Shown piece by piece: positions 35,694-44,872 of a stretch of DNA of 64,000 nt. A program made the position numbers and the translations under genes. Positions within the stretch are counted from its first letter, which is position 1, and every line of letters starts with the position of its first letter. Source of the stretch: Ensifer sp. USDA 6670 (lineage in GTDB: Bacteria; Pseudomonadota; Alphaproteobacteria; Rhizobiales; Rhizobiaceae); the NCBI GenBank assembly GCA_000421085.1, contig ATWE01000002.1, positions 372,001 through 436,000 on the forward strand. Direction: 5' to 3'. The notes below the pieces were generated by a model that was given only the letters and a program-made list of their open reading frames with translations, ran no database searches and had not been told where the DNA came from.

Positions 35694-36758
35694 TTGGCGA
35701 AACTCGGCGTTTTGACCTTCCACCGATGCATCAACTATGGATCGTTCTGGCAGGCGCGATCGCTTGTCCACGGTCTTCGTTCGCTCGGCACCGACCCCAT
35801 TGTCCTCGATCATCGTTCCGCCCGCGTCACCCGGGCCGAGTGGCGCTGCGCGATGCAGCCGCTCCTGCCGGAGAGAACCCCGCGCGCGGACATTCCGCTC
35901 TACGCTTCCAAGATCCGAAAATTTCAGAGCGCCCTGGCGTCGGTGCCGATGAGTGCCCCCTTCGCGCTGGATGACCCGGCCGGCGCCGAAGAATGCGATA
36001 TCGTCGTCGTCGGCAGCGACGAGGTCTGGAACCTGCGGCATCCCTGGTACGGCGGCTGCTCGCTTTTCTACGGAGAGGGCCTCTCGGCCAAGAGAATCGT
36101 TTCCTACGCGGCGACGTTCGGAAACCACCCCGCGGCCAATGGCCTCGAACCCTACTGGGCCGACAGGCTGCGGAAATTCGATGGAGTTTCCGTCCGCGAC
36201 GACAATTCAAGGGCGATCATCGAAAAGGATGTGGGACGCGAGGCGACGCTCGTCCTCGACCCGTGCCTGCAGTTCCCCGAGACGATTTCCTTCGGCCCGA
36301 ATGCTCTGGCTTCGCGCCTCTATATTGCCGTCTACGGACACTCGTTCCCGCCCTGGTTTCAGCGCGCGGTTCGCCATTGGGCGACGACGCGATCGCTGCC
36401 TCTCGTCAGCATAGGCTATCGCAACGCATGGGCGGACGAGCAGTGGCTCGATGCCGGACCGTTCGAGTTCGCCGCCTGCATGGCGGGTGCCGAGGCCGTC
36501 GCGACGAATTTCTTTCACGGCTGCATATTCTCCCTCCTCAACGCCAAGCCATTCGTCACGGTCCTTTCCGACTATCGTTCCAACAAGATCGCCGATCTCG
36601 CACACACCGCCGGCGCGCAACGGCACGTGGTGTCGCAGGAGACGCCGCAAGCCGGCTACGAGACACTTCTCGCAGAAGCGCCGAGCCCGGCTATCGCGCG
36701 AAGGCTCGCCGAACTCCGCCGACAATCACGGACCTATCTGACAGATGTCCTCGCCTGA
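35694..36758 (+). CDS. Polysaccharide pyruvyl transferase family protein
   Basis: This 354-residue protein is of the family that transfers pyruvate from phosphoenolpyruvate to sugars as a ketal. It has the opening GVLTFHRCINYGSFWQARSL, the mid motif DIVVVGSDEVWN and the C-terminal VATNFFHGCIFSLLNAKPF block. The start is a TTG at 35694 with an aggagat site. It overlaps the FrhB-like gene by 14 bases. Pairing with FrhB-like proteins is common in glycan loci. A pyruvylated surface sugar is plausible. Confidence 0.85.
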   Translation: MAKLGVLTFHRCINYGSFWQARSLVHGLRSLGTDPIVLDHRSARVTRAEWRCAMQPLLPERTPRADIPLYASKIRKFQSALASVPMSAPFALDDPAGAEECDIVVVGSDEVWNLRHPWYGGCSLFYGEGLSAKRIVSYAATFGNHPAANGLEPYWADRLRKFDGVSVRDDNSRAIIEKDVGREATLVLDPCLQFPETISFGPNALASRLYIAVYGHSFPPWFQRAVRHWATTRSLPLVSIGYRNAWADEQWLDAGPFEFAACMAGAEAVATNFFHGCIFSLLNAKPFVTVLSDYRSNKIADLAHTAGAQRHVVSQETPQAGYETLLAEAPSPAIARRLAELRRQSRTYLTDVLA

Positions 36759-38169
36759 GCGCCCCGCACCCGCCTCGGCCAGCGCCTTGCTCTCGCCGGG
36801 GCGGATGGCGACATCCGGGCTTTGCATCGGTTGCGGCACGTGCATGGCGCAATCTGGCGGCAGCGCCGCGATGCGTCTCGACCGCTACGGCCAGCTCAAA
36901 CCGGCCGCTACACATCGCCCCGACGGGTTCGCCGACCTGTGCCCCTTTTCGCCCCACGCCCGAAGCGAAGACCAGATCGCCGAGGCGCGCTTCGGATCGG
37001 CGCGATTTTACGACCCGCGGATCGGCCGCTTCGAGGCAGCCTATGTCGGTCATGTCAGGGAGGGCAGCTTTCGAGCGGACGGCAGTTCCGGAGGCATGGC
37101 AAGTTGGACGGCCGCGGAGCTTCTGAAGAGGAACCTGGTCGACGCGGTGGCGCATGTGGTTCCCTGTTCAGGCGCCGGCGAACGTCTGTTCCAGTATCAG
37201 GTCTCGCGGACCGCGGATGATCTGCGCAAGGGCGCCAAGTCGCGCTATTATCCGGTGGAGCTCTCCGGCGCCATCGCCGAAATGAAGCGGCATCCAGGCC
37301 GCTACGCAGTCGTCGGGATTCCCTGCTTCATCAAGGCGATCCATCTCCTCTGCCTCAACGACCCGGTGCTTGAGGAGCGCCTTGCCTTCACCCTCGGCCT
37401 CTTCTGCGGGCACATGAAGAGCACCCGCTTCGTGGAAAGTTTCGCCTGGCAGATGAACACGGAAATGAACGCCGTGGCGGGCGTGGACTACCGCCTGAAG
37501 GATTCCGCAAGACCGGCAAACTGGTACACGGCCCATCTGCGGCTCAAGGACGGAAGCACGAGAAGCAAGGATTGGTGGCATCTGGTCGACGGCGACTGGG
37601 GAGCCGGGTTCTTCCAGAATTCCGCCTGCAATTTCTGCGACGACGTGGTGGCCGAAACCGCCGACATTTCCTTCGGGGACGCCTGGGTCGAACCCTATTC
37701 GTCCGACGGCCGGGGAACGAATGTGGTCGTCGTTCGCTCACCCCTGCTGCAGGCGCTCGTGGCCCATGCGATCGACGAGGGAAGACTCGAACTGAGCGAG
37801 GTCGACAGTGCCTTCGTCGTGGAAACGCAGGCTGCCGGTTTCAGGCAAAGACGGGAGGGGCTGGCCTTCCGGCTGGCCTGGCCGCGTTCCGGCATCAGGC
37901 CGAGGAAACGCGTTGCGCCGAAGTGGAGCGGTCTGCCTGCACGGCGGATGCTGGTTTACTGGCTGCGTAGCGCGATCAGCGCAAACAGCCACCGTGTCTT
38001 CTGGCTTGCCAGAGCCCTGAACATGCCGGCCGCCTATCTGCGCTGGGCGTCGGCAATGCTCGCTCTCTACCAGGGCGTGACCTATTCACGCGGCTGGATC
38101 GGCAGGCTCGTAGACGCCATCGCGAGGCCCGGGCGCAAGGGCTCGAAGGACGATGGGGCCGGCGCATAG
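36745..38169 (+). CDS. Coenzyme F420 hydrogenase/dehydrogenase beta-subunit (FrhB/FdhB) family protein
   Basis: This 474-residue protein has an N-terminal Fe-S element CIGCGTC (Cys27, Cys30, Cys33, with Cys66 in DLCPFSP) and the FrhB C-terminal domain with CNFCDD...DISFGDAW at about 291-313. In methanogens such subunits bind flavin and F420; in polysaccharide loci they are thought to be redox enzymes acting on sugar or polyprenyl intermediates. The last 88 bases overlap the convergent glycoside hydrolase gene. It is coupled to the pyruvyl transferase. Confidence 0.82.
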   Translation: MSSPERPAPASASALLSPGRMATSGLCIGCGTCMAQSGGSAAMRLDRYGQLKPAATHRPDGFADLCPFSPHARSEDQIAEARFGSARFYDPRIGRFEAAYVGHVREGSFRADGSSGGMASWTAAELLKRNLVDAVAHVVPCSGAGERLFQYQVSRTADDLRKGAKSRYYPVELSGAIAEMKRHPGRYAVVGIPCFIKAIHLLCLNDPVLEERLAFTLGLFCGHMKSTRFVESFAWQMNTEMNAVAGVDYRLKDSARPANWYTAHLRLKDGSTRSKDWWHLVDGDWGAGFFQNSACNFCDDVVAETADISFGDAWVEPYSSDGRGTNVVVVRSPLLQALVAHAIDEGRLELSEVDSAFVVETQAAGFRQRREGLAFRLAWPRSGIRPRKRVAPKWSGLPARRMLVYWLRSAISANSHRVFWLARALNMPAAYLRWASAMLALYQGVTYSRGWIGRLVDAIARPGRKGSKDDGAGA

Positions 38170-39044
38170 CGCGCCGTCATTTCGGCGCAGAACGCGGCAA
38201 ATTCCTCCGGAACGAGGGGTGCGCTCGTGTGGTGCGGTGCAAGCCCCCGATGCTCGGGCGTGAAGCAGAAGGTGACGGTGACGTCGAAATCTTCGAGCGC
38301 TTCCATCTGGCGATCGAACCAGTCGAGCGCGTTCGGCCGGAAGCGGTCGGCCCAGGAGAGCCCGGTGCGCAGATATGTGACGCCTAGGCGCTTCATCCAG
38401 GCCACGGCATCGTCGAGGCGCGGGTCCTCGAAATGGAACCATTGTACGAGCCCGATCTCCGGCGTGTGGCGGGCAAACTCTTCGAGCGCCAGTTTCGGCG
38501 AGCCGTCCTCGCGCAGAAGACCCATGTAGAAATGCCGGTAATAGGACGAGCCCTCGGCCTCCCGGTGCCGCGTCGTCGCCGGCCAGGCCCGCGGCAGGTC
38601 GTAGAGGCTGTACCATTGGATCCGATCCGCGCGGCCCTTCAGGAGCTCGGCGGTTCGCTTCAGTCCCCAAAGCTGCACCTCTTCGGCGCCGAAGGTGGAG
38701 ACGCCGACCTCGCTTACCCAGACCGGCAGTTGGGTGACGCTCTTCAGTTCATCGAGCTTTTGCGGCCATTCATGGATCTGCCAGAGGTTCCAGTCGAGCG
38801 GGAAACCATGGGCCGCTACGGCGTCGACATGGTCGAGCACGCCCTGCGATTTCATCAGAGCGAGGAAGTTCGGATCGATCGGCGAAATTCCGCCGAGCAC
38901 GCGCGTGAGGCCGGGATTGACCTCCCGGATCGCAGCCGCGGCCAGCTTCGCCATTTGAGCAAAGCGGCTCCAGTCCGGATCAATCTCCGGATCCCAATGC
39001 GACTTGTTGTTCGGCTCGTTCCAGATCATGGCGGCTTCGATCAT
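38082..39044 (-). CDS. Glycoside hydrolase (beta-xylosidase-like), apparently circularly permuted
   Basis: This 320-residue clan-A type hydrolase has the acid/base motif WNEPN at residues 8-12, almost at the N-terminus, and the nucleophile in VWVSEVGVST (Glu112). In related enzymes WNEPN comes after 100 or more residues that form the first barrel strands. Here that segment (LGVTYLRTGLSWADRF...LDWFDRQMEALEDFDVTVTFCF...FCAEMTARYAP) is found at residues 220-294, after the second half. A strong ggaggt ribosome site 5 bases before ATG 39044 and the short gap upstream exclude a missed N-terminus. It overlaps the FrhB-like gene tail by 88 bases. Confidence 0.78.
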   Translation of the reverse strand: MIEAAMIWNEPNNKSHWDPEIDPDWSRFAQMAKLAAAAIREVNPGLTRVLGGISPIDPNFLALMKSQGVLDHVDAVAAHGFPLDWNLWQIHEWPQKLDELKSVTQLPVWVSEVGVSTFGAEEVQLWGLKRTAELLKGRADRIQWYSLYDLPRAWPATTRHREAEGSSYYRHFYMGLLREDGSPKLALEEFARHTPEIGLVQWFHFEDPRLDDAVAWMKRLGVTYLRTGLSWADRFRPNALDWFDRQMEALEDFDVTVTFCFTPEHRGLAPHHTSAPLVPEEFAAFCAEMTARYAPAPSSFEPLRPGLAMASTSLPIQPRE

Positions 39045-39107
39045 GAGTACCTCCGAATTGCCGGAAACGCCGGCCGGCCCGCGTTTGCGGCACCGGCGGA
39101 CGGCCGG

Positions 39108-39707
39108 CTACGACATGTTTTCGTTCAGCGTCAGGATTTTCGCGCCCCAATCGCCCATCACCAGCACCGAGACGGAGGCAGGCGCGATATCGAAGCGCGG
39201 CCAGGCGTCGGCGGAAAGGCCGAGGATATGACAGACCAGGGTTTTGATGACGTCCGCGTGGCTGACCAGTGCCACCTTCTCCTGGCCGTGCCGCTGCGCC
39301 AGCGCCGCGACAAGTCCTACCGCCCGGCATTGCACGTCCAGCATTGCCTCCCCGCCGGGGGCACGCACGAGGCTTCGCATCGCGTTCCATCGTCGCCAGA
39401 GCGGGTCCTTATCGAGGATGTCGAAGGTCTTGCCCGACCAGTCGCCGAAATCCACCTCGTCGAGAGCTTCCGTGGTCACGACCTGCGCGACTTCCGACGC
39501 CGCCGCGATCGCCGCGGCCGTTTCCTGCGTGCGCTTGCGCGGGCTCGCGTAGATCGAGCCTATGCCTTCGCCGGCCAGACGCGCCGCGAGCCGCTGGGCC
39601 TGTTCGCGGCCCGCGGTACCGAGCGGCACGTCGCCGGTCCGCCCGGCCAGAAAGCAGCCGACCCTGTCATGGGCGGCATGCCGCACCAGAAGGAAAGTGG
39701 TCGTCAC
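39108..39707 (-). CDS. Histidine phosphatase superfamily protein
   Basis: This 199-residue branch-1 histidine phosphatase (phosphoglycerate-mutase-like) has the phospho-acceptor histidine in [10 protein letters not shown] (residues 6-15; the classic RHG/RHA element), Glu in the [10 protein letters not shown] block, and a second His in [11 protein letters not shown]. It overlaps the myo-inositol-phosphate synthase gene by 4 bases (ATGA). A natural reading is that it removes the phosphate of inositol-1-phosphate made by that enzyme. This is inference from coupling, since the usual inositol phosphatases are of another family. Confidence 0.85.
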   Translation of the reverse strand: MTTTFLLVRHAAHDRVGCFLAGRTGDVPLGTAGREQAQRLAARLAGEGIGSIYASPRKRTQETAAAIAAASEVAQVVTTEALDEVDFGDWSGKTFDILDKDPLWRRWNAMRSLVRAPGGEAMLDVQCRAVGLVAALAQRHGQEKVALVSHADVIKTLVCHILGLSADAWPRFDIAPASVSVLVMGDWGAKILTLNENMS

Positions 39708-40807
39708 TCGGCCGCCCCCAGGAGTGCATCGCTATCGCCGGCGATGAATTCCTCCAGGCGTCTGCGCGCTTCGGCATCGGTGAACTGCTGCGGCGGCGAT
39801 TTCATGAAATAGCTCGAAGGCGCAATCAGCGGACCGGCGATGCCGCGGTCGATTGCAAGCTTGGCGCAGCGAACCGCATCGATGACGACTCCTGCGGAAT
39901 TCGGCGAGTCCCAGACTTCGAGCTTCAGTTCGACGTTGAGGGGAACGTTGCCGAATGTCGTGCCCTCGACGCGAATATAGGCGAACTTGCGGTCGGCAAG
40001 CCAAGGGACATGATCGCTCGGGCCCACGTGGATGTCGCCGGCCGCGAGCGGAATATCCATTTGGCTGACGACCGATTGGGTCTTGGAAATCTTCTTCGAT
40101 TCGAGCCGTTCCCGCTCGAGCATGTTGAGAAAGTCGGTATTGCCGCCGAAATTAAGCTGGTAGGTCCGATCTATGCGCACCCCCCGGTCGCGAAAGAGGT
40201 TGGCAAGCAAGCGGTGCACGATGGTCGCGCCGACCTGGCTCTTTATGTCGTCGCCGATGAGCGGCAGACCACGCTCGGCGAATTTGCGCTGCCACGACTT
40301 GTCCGAGGCGATGAAAACGGGAATGCAGTTGACGAAACCGCAGCCGGCGGCAAGCGCCTGCTCCGCATACCAGCGCGTGGCGATTTCGGAACCGACCGGA
40401 AGATAGGAGACGAGCACGTCCGTCCCGGTCTGCCGCAGGACCTCCGCGACGTCGGCGGCGGGCGCATCGGATTCCTCGATCTCCTCGCGCAGATAGCGGC
40501 CGATGCCGTCGAGCGTCCTGCCGCGCTCGACGACCACGCCGGTGGCGGGAACATCCGCAAAGCGGAACGTGTTGTTCGGAGCGGCGTAGATCGCTTCCGC
40601 GACATCTCGCCCGACCTTCGAAGCGGCGACGTCGAAAGCCGCGGAGACCTCGATATCGCCGACGTGGTATCCGCCGAGATTGGTATGCATCAGCCCCGGA
40701 ACCGGCTCGTTCTCCTTCGCGTCGCGATAGAATGTCAGCCCTTGGACGAGGGAGGACGCGCAATTGCCGACACCGACCAGCCCGACCCGAATGGAGTTCG
40801 ATCGCAT
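39704..40807 (-). CDS. Myo-inositol-1-phosphate synthase
   Basis: This 367-residue NAD-dependent synthase converts glucose-6-phosphate to inositol-3(1)-phosphate. It has an N-terminal Rossmann site [12 protein letters not shown], the family block [11 protein letters not shown] followed by [12 protein letters not shown] (catalytic lysines), and [18 protein letters not shown]. The length matches the short actinobacterial/archaeal form, not the 500-residue eukaryotic one. Its promoter is of the stress type (40847). Rhizobia are known mainly for using inositol, so a synthase in a glycan locus is notable. Confidence 0.9.
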   Translation of the reverse strand: MRSNSIRVGLVGVGNCASSLVQGLTFYRDAKENEPVPGLMHTNLGGYHVGDIEVSAAFDVAASKVGRDVAEAIYAAPNNTFRFADVPATGVVVERGRTLDGIGRYLREEIEESDAPAADVAEVLRQTGTDVLVSYLPVGSEIATRWYAEQALAAGCGFVNCIPVFIASDKSWQRKFAERGLPLIGDDIKSQVGATIVHRLLANLFRDRGVRIDRTYQLNFGGNTDFLNMLERERLESKKISKTQSVVSQMDIPLAAGDIHVGPSDHVPWLADRKFAYIRVEGTTFGNVPLNVELKLEVWDSPNSAGVVIDAVRCAKLAIDRGIAGPLIAPSSYFMKSPPQQFTDAEARRRLEEFIAGDSDALLGAAE

Positions 40808-40846
40808 CTCACCACTACTCCTGCGCAGTATCTACAATGCTTGCCA

Positions 40847-40871
40847 AACCCGCGCGCAACCGATTGGTTCC
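40847..40871 (-). promoter_or_regulatory. GGAAC-N18-TT promoter (RpoE2/EcfG type)
   Basis: On the minus strand GGAAC (bases 40871-40867) is followed after 18 bases by TT (40848-40847), with GGG before it. The predicted leader to the inositol-phosphate synthase start (40807) is about 33 bases. I found no such site on the plus strand for the divergent gene. Confidence 0.62.
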
Positions 40872-40958
40872 TTCTTCTTACTCCCGTTTCTCGCGCATCG
40901 CGGATCGAATTCAGCCGCAGCGCGTTGAAGGGGCGGACAGGAAAGTGAGCGAAACTCC

Positions 40959-42707
40959 ATGCTCGTATACGGTGACGCAAAGCGCCTGGAGCGCGCCGAC
41001 ATGCTATGCGCAGAGATCGCCTCGCGCCTGCATACGGTCCAACACCAACCGGCGGGCATCGAGCGCCACACCGAGCTCGTCGCCGTTCTGCTCAGGGCCG
41101 GGGAACTGGTGCAGGGGCTTGCCGACTTGGAGTTGGCTCAGATGGGAGCCGACGAAATCTCCGCATCGCGCCAGACCGGCGAGTGCCTCCTCCTCGACCT
41201 TGCCGGGCTCGTCGCCCGCTCCTGGAGCCAGGGCTTCGCCGGCCCGGTGGTCGTGCCGGCCCGTGTCGCAAGGTCACTGGCGAACAGCCAGACACCGCTT
41301 TCCCTCAGCATTCGCGAGCCGGAAGGCTATGCCTTCTATGCTCTTTACCCGGAAAGCTATCTCGAGGCCGCAGCAGGCTCCGGGCTTCCTGCCGACACGG
41401 TGGTGATCGGCCTGCGCAGCATCGGGACCACGCTCTCGGCGATTGTCGCCGCTTCCATCGGTGCCGCGCCTGCGGTCACACTGCGGCCGATCGGCGACCC
41501 GTTCCAAAGGCGGCTTGCAGTCGCGCCGCAACTTGCGGAACGGCTGCTGCGCGACCGGGCGGCGGATTTCGCGATCGTGGACGAAGGACCCGGCCTTTCC
41601 GGCAGCTCGTTCGGATGCGTCGCGGATTGGCTGGAGGATCACGGAGTCAGCGGCAGGCGCATTCACTTCTTCCCCGGCCACAAGGGCGGACTTGGGCCGC
41701 AATCCTGCGGCCGTCATCGCGAGCGTTGGGCGGCGAGGCCCCGCCATGTCATCGATGTCGACGATCTCCTGATCAAGCCGTCCCAATCTGCGCGCCACCT
41801 CGCCGATTGGATCGCCCATCTCGTCGGCCCGCTCGAAAAGCCGCTGGAAGACGTCTCAGCCGGCTTATGGCGCAAGACGCTTCCCGACGATCGCTGGCCT
41901 CCCATAGACGGCAGGTTCGAACGCCGGAAATTCCTGGCGCACACCGCCGACGGCTCGTGGCTCGTCAAGTTTGCGGGACTGGGCGACGTCGGGCAGCGCA
42001 AGCTCGTCAAGGCGCGCCTTCTCGCCGAAGCGGGCTTTACGCCCCCGGTCGCCGGATTGTGCCATGGCTTTCTGGTTCAGAAATGGATTTCGGCGAAGCC
42101 GATGGCGCCGCCGGAATTCCGCCGGCCGGCCTTCATCGCGCATCTCGGCCGTTATCTGTCCTTCCGGGCGCACAGCCTGCCGCCGCCCGCGGCGCAAGGG
42201 GCATCCATGGCCAGGCTTTGCAAGATGGCAGTGATCAACACCGGAGAGGCATTGGGCAGAGCGGCGGCGTCGCGGCTGAAGAGCCGGCTCGGCGATGCGG
42301 AGCGATACAATTCGACGATCCTGCCGGTCGATACGGACAACCGGCTTCACCGGTGGGAATGGCTGGTCGAAGGAGAGCGACACATTCTCAAGGCCGATGC
42401 TCTCGACCACAGCAGCGCCCATGACCTCATCGGCTGTCAGGACATCGGCTGGGACATTGCGGGAGCGAGCATGGAATTCGACCTCACGCGGGAGGAGCGG
42501 GCGGAGCTGCGCGCGGCCGTATCCGAAGGCTGCTCGCGCAGTCCCGATGCCGGGCTGATGGAGCTCTTCGAAATCTGCTATCTCGCTTTCCAGCTGGGCC
42601 TGTGGATGTCGGCAAAGTCCGCGGCGCCCCCCGAGGAATTCACCCGGCTGGAGGCCGCAGCCGCGCGCTATGCGAGGCTCCTTCGACGCCGGATCGACGG
42701 GGATTAG
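40959..42707 (+). CDS. Large protein of unknown function with a PRPP-binding-like motif
   Basis: This 582-residue protein matches no family I can name. Around 145-220 it has two elements seen in phosphoribosyltransferases: a hydrophobic strand with GLRSIGTTLSAIVAAS, and AIVDEGPGLSGSS (205-217), laid out like a PRPP loop (two acidic residues, then small residues). The C-terminal half (about 315-580) ends in a pattern like a kinase/aminoglycoside-phosphotransferase fold (LVKF, then HILKADALDHSS, then DIGWDIAGASMEFDL), but lacks the HGD catalytic loop. No signal or membrane segment. It is divergent from the inositol-phosphate synthase gene. Confidence 0.7.
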   Translation: MLVYGDAKRLERADMLCAEIASRLHTVQHQPAGIERHTELVAVLLRAGELVQGLADLELAQMGADEISASRQTGECLLLDLAGLVARSWSQGFAGPVVVPARVARSLANSQTPLSLSIREPEGYAFYALYPESYLEAAAGSGLPADTVVIGLRSIGTTLSAIVAASIGAAPAVTLRPIGDPFQRRLAVAPQLAERLLRDRAADFAIVDEGPGLSGSSFGCVADWLEDHGVSGRRIHFFPGHKGGLGPQSCGRHRERWAARPRHVIDVDDLLIKPSQSARHLADWIAHLVGPLEKPLEDVSAGLWRKTLPDDRWPPIDGRFERRKFLAHTADGSWLVKFAGLGDVGQRKLVKARLLAEAGFTPPVAGLCHGFLVQKWISAKPMAPPEFRRPAFIAHLGRYLSFRAHSLPPPAAQGASMARLCKMAVINTGEALGRAAASRLKSRLGDAERYNSTILPVDTDNRLHRWEWLVEGERHILKADALDHSSAHDLIGCQDIGWDIAGASMEFDLTREERAELRAAVSEGCSRSPDAGLMELFEICYLAFQLGLWMSAKSAAPPEEFTRLEAAAARYARLLRRRIDGD

Positions 42708-42737
42708 GATGGGAGTCGCGCGGACCGCACGCCACCC

Positions 42738-43763
42738 CTATCGCCCATAGATCCTGTCCAGCACATCCGCCACCGTGACCAGATATTCGTTATCGGGATC
42801 GAAGCGCTCGCCTGCGGCCAGCCTCTCGGCCCAGCCCGCCGCCGCCCGTCCACCCCAGGCGTCGGGGGCAACCGCAAGCACCTCGCGTTGCGTGCCGCGA
42901 TACCGTTCGGCCGTGAAGTCCAGATACGAACCGTTGACGTTTCTCAGGCTGGCGCCGCCTTCGGTGCCGTAGAAGTCGGCGCTGATCACCGCATCGCATC
43001 CGGCTTGCAGATGCCAAGAGCAGGCGATCCGGGCGAGAACGCCGTTCGCCAGTTCGACTGTGGCGACCGCGTAATCCTCGACCTCGTCGCCGTCGCGGCG
43101 GATGGGCAGACCTTTGGCGAAGAGCCTGCTCTCTACCCGGACGACGTCCGGGAACCCGAGGACCCAGAGAAGGAGGTCGACCAGGTGCACGCCGAGATCT
43201 ATGACGCAGCCGCCGCCTGAAAGCGCCTTGTCGTAGAACCACGGCTTGCTCGGCCCGTAGGCGTTGTGAAAGGTGAGGTCCACGGCGAACACCGTGCCGA
43301 GTTCGCCCGACGCGATAAGATCGCGGATCTGCCGCATGCCGTCGGTGTGGCGGTAGGAGAGATCGACGCTCAAAAGCCTGTCGACATGGCGGGCGGTTTC
43401 GACCACCGCCGCGGTCTCGTCGCGCGTGCGGCCGAGCGGCTTCTGGCAGAAGACCGCCACGCCCTGCTCCAGAGCCACGATCGATTGGGCGGCGTGGAGC
43501 GCGCTCGGCGAGGCGATCACGATACCGTCGAGATCCTGGTCGAGCAGTGCCTCGAGCGAGTTCACGATGGAGGCCTCGGGGGTCAGCTCGCGGGCCGCCG
43601 CCGCCATTTCCGGCGAAGGATCGAAGATCGCGACGGTTTCGACGGATCCGGTTTCGACCACCGCCTTCATCCGGTGGAAGCCGATCCTTCCGACACCGAG
43701 AAAGCCGACGCGCGGGCGGATAAAGGCCTTCGGGCTCGTTGAAAGCTGCATTGCGTCACTCAT
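42738..43763 (-). CDS. Gfo/Idh/MocA family oxidoreductase
   Basis: This 341-residue NAD(P)-dependent sugar or cyclitol oxidoreductase has the Rossmann motif GFLGVGRIGFH near residues 20-30. The catalytic-type lysine is in CQKPLGR, and GGGCVIDLGVHLVDLLLW with a His typical of the family follows. It overlaps the zinc-dehydrogenase-like gene by 8 bases. Family members include inositol 2-dehydrogenases and UDP-sugar 3-dehydrogenases; either fits this locus. Confidence 0.86.
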   Translation of the reverse strand: MSDAMQLSTSPKAFIRPRVGFLGVGRIGFHRMKAVVETGSVETVAIFDPSPEMAAAARELTPEASIVNSLEALLDQDLDGIVIASPSALHAAQSIVALEQGVAVFCQKPLGRTRDETAAVVETARHVDRLLSVDLSYRHTDGMRQIRDLIASGELGTVFAVDLTFHNAYGPSKPWFYDKALSGGGCVIDLGVHLVDLLLWVLGFPDVVRVESRLFAKGLPIRRDGDEVEDYAVATVELANGVLARIACSWHLQAGCDAVISADFYGTEGGASLRNVNGSYLDFTAERYRGTQREVLAVAPDAWGGRAAAGWAERLAAGERFDPDNEYLVTVADVLDRIYGR

Positions 43764-44748
43764 GACAGATCACCAGCGCTTTGATGAAACCTTCCGGCCG
43801 GTCGCGCGTCATGTCGAGCGCGGCGCCGAGTTCTTCGAGCGGGAAGCGATGGGTGTAGAGCCGCGAGGGAGAAAACCTCTCCGCTGCCGTCGCTTCGATC
43901 GCCTCGTTGATGCCGCGCATGTAGACGGCAGGATCGCGTTCATGCGCGTTGATCACGTCGAGGCCGCGCCAATTCCAGAGCTGCATGTTCACCTGTCGCG
44001 GGCCGTCCTGGTGATAGCCTGCGACGACGAGCCTGCCGCGCTCCTTCGTCAGTTCGCCGGCAAGATCAAGCGGCCATTGCTTGCCGACCGCCTCGATGAC
44101 GCAGTCGCAGAAACCCCCGTCGGTCAGTTGCTTCACCTCTTCGATGATCCGCCAGTGATCGTCCATGCGGATTACTTGGCTCGCACCGGCCTGCTCGGCC
44201 GCAGCGAGCGAAGACGGCCTGCGCGATATCGCTATCACCCGCGCGCCGGCAGCGCTTGCGAGCTCGGTCAGAAGAATCCCGAGAAAGCCGATGCCTATGA
44301 TCGCCACCGTCTCTCCCGGCCTGATCGCGCTGCGCCGGAAGATGTTGAAGGCACAGCCGAGCGGTTCGCCGGGAAAGGGCTGATCTGCAAGAGACGCCGG
44401 CAAGGGCGCGATCGCGCTCTGATCGGCGATGTCGTGCGTGGCATAGGCATGGTAGGAAAGCGCCGCCACGCGATCGCCCGGCGCAAAACCCTGCACGTCC
44501 TCCCCGACCGCGTCGATAATTCCCCAGCCCTCGTGACCGAGCGCGCCGGGTTCCGTCGGAAACTGCATCCATTCCGGACCCGCCCAGGGAACGAGATTGG
44601 AGGCGCAGACGCCGCAGCCTTCGAGTCTTATGCGCACTTGGCCGCGAGCCGGCTGCGGCAATGGCAACCTCTCTATGCGTATCGTGCCCGGCCCGGTGAC
44701 GATAGCGGCGGACATCGTGTCCGTCCGCTGAGATATGCTGATGTTCAT
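43756..44748 (-). CDS. Medium-chain dehydrogenase/reductase (zinc-binding type)
   Basis: This 330-residue alcohol/polyol dehydrogenase homologue has catalytic zinc ligand positions in GCGVCASN and GHEGWG, and a Rossmann site IIGIGFLGILL. The four-cysteine structural-zinc lobe is absent. ATG 44748 has an aggagc ribosome site. It is first in a two-gene operon with the Gfo/Idh/MocA gene, under a stress-type promoter at 44873. It likely oxidises or reduces a sugar or cyclitol. Confidence 0.84.
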   Translation of the reverse strand: MNISISQRTDTMSAAIVTGPGTIRIERLPLPQPARGQVRIRLEGCGVCASNLVPWAGPEWMQFPTEPGALGHEGWGIIDAVGEDVQGFAPGDRVAALSYHAYATHDIADQSAIAPLPASLADQPFPGEPLGCAFNIFRRSAIRPGETVAIIGIGFLGILLTELASAAGARVIAISRRPSSLAAAEQAGASQVIRMDDHWRIIEEVKQLTDGGFCDCVIEAVGKQWPLDLAGELTKERGRLVVAGYHQDGPRQVNMQLWNWRGLDVINAHERDPAVYMRGINEAIEATAAERFSPSRLYTHRFPLEELGAALDMTRDRPEGFIKALVICHE

Positions 44749-44872
44749 GTCAGCTCCTTCCCTCGGTGGAGACCTGTCCGGCAGCCCGAAAAGGGTGCGG
44801 CGAGGTCCGCCGGACCCGCCCCTGCCCCGGCCAAAGAAGGCTCTGAGCAATGTTCAAGAGCCTCCCGCCCTT

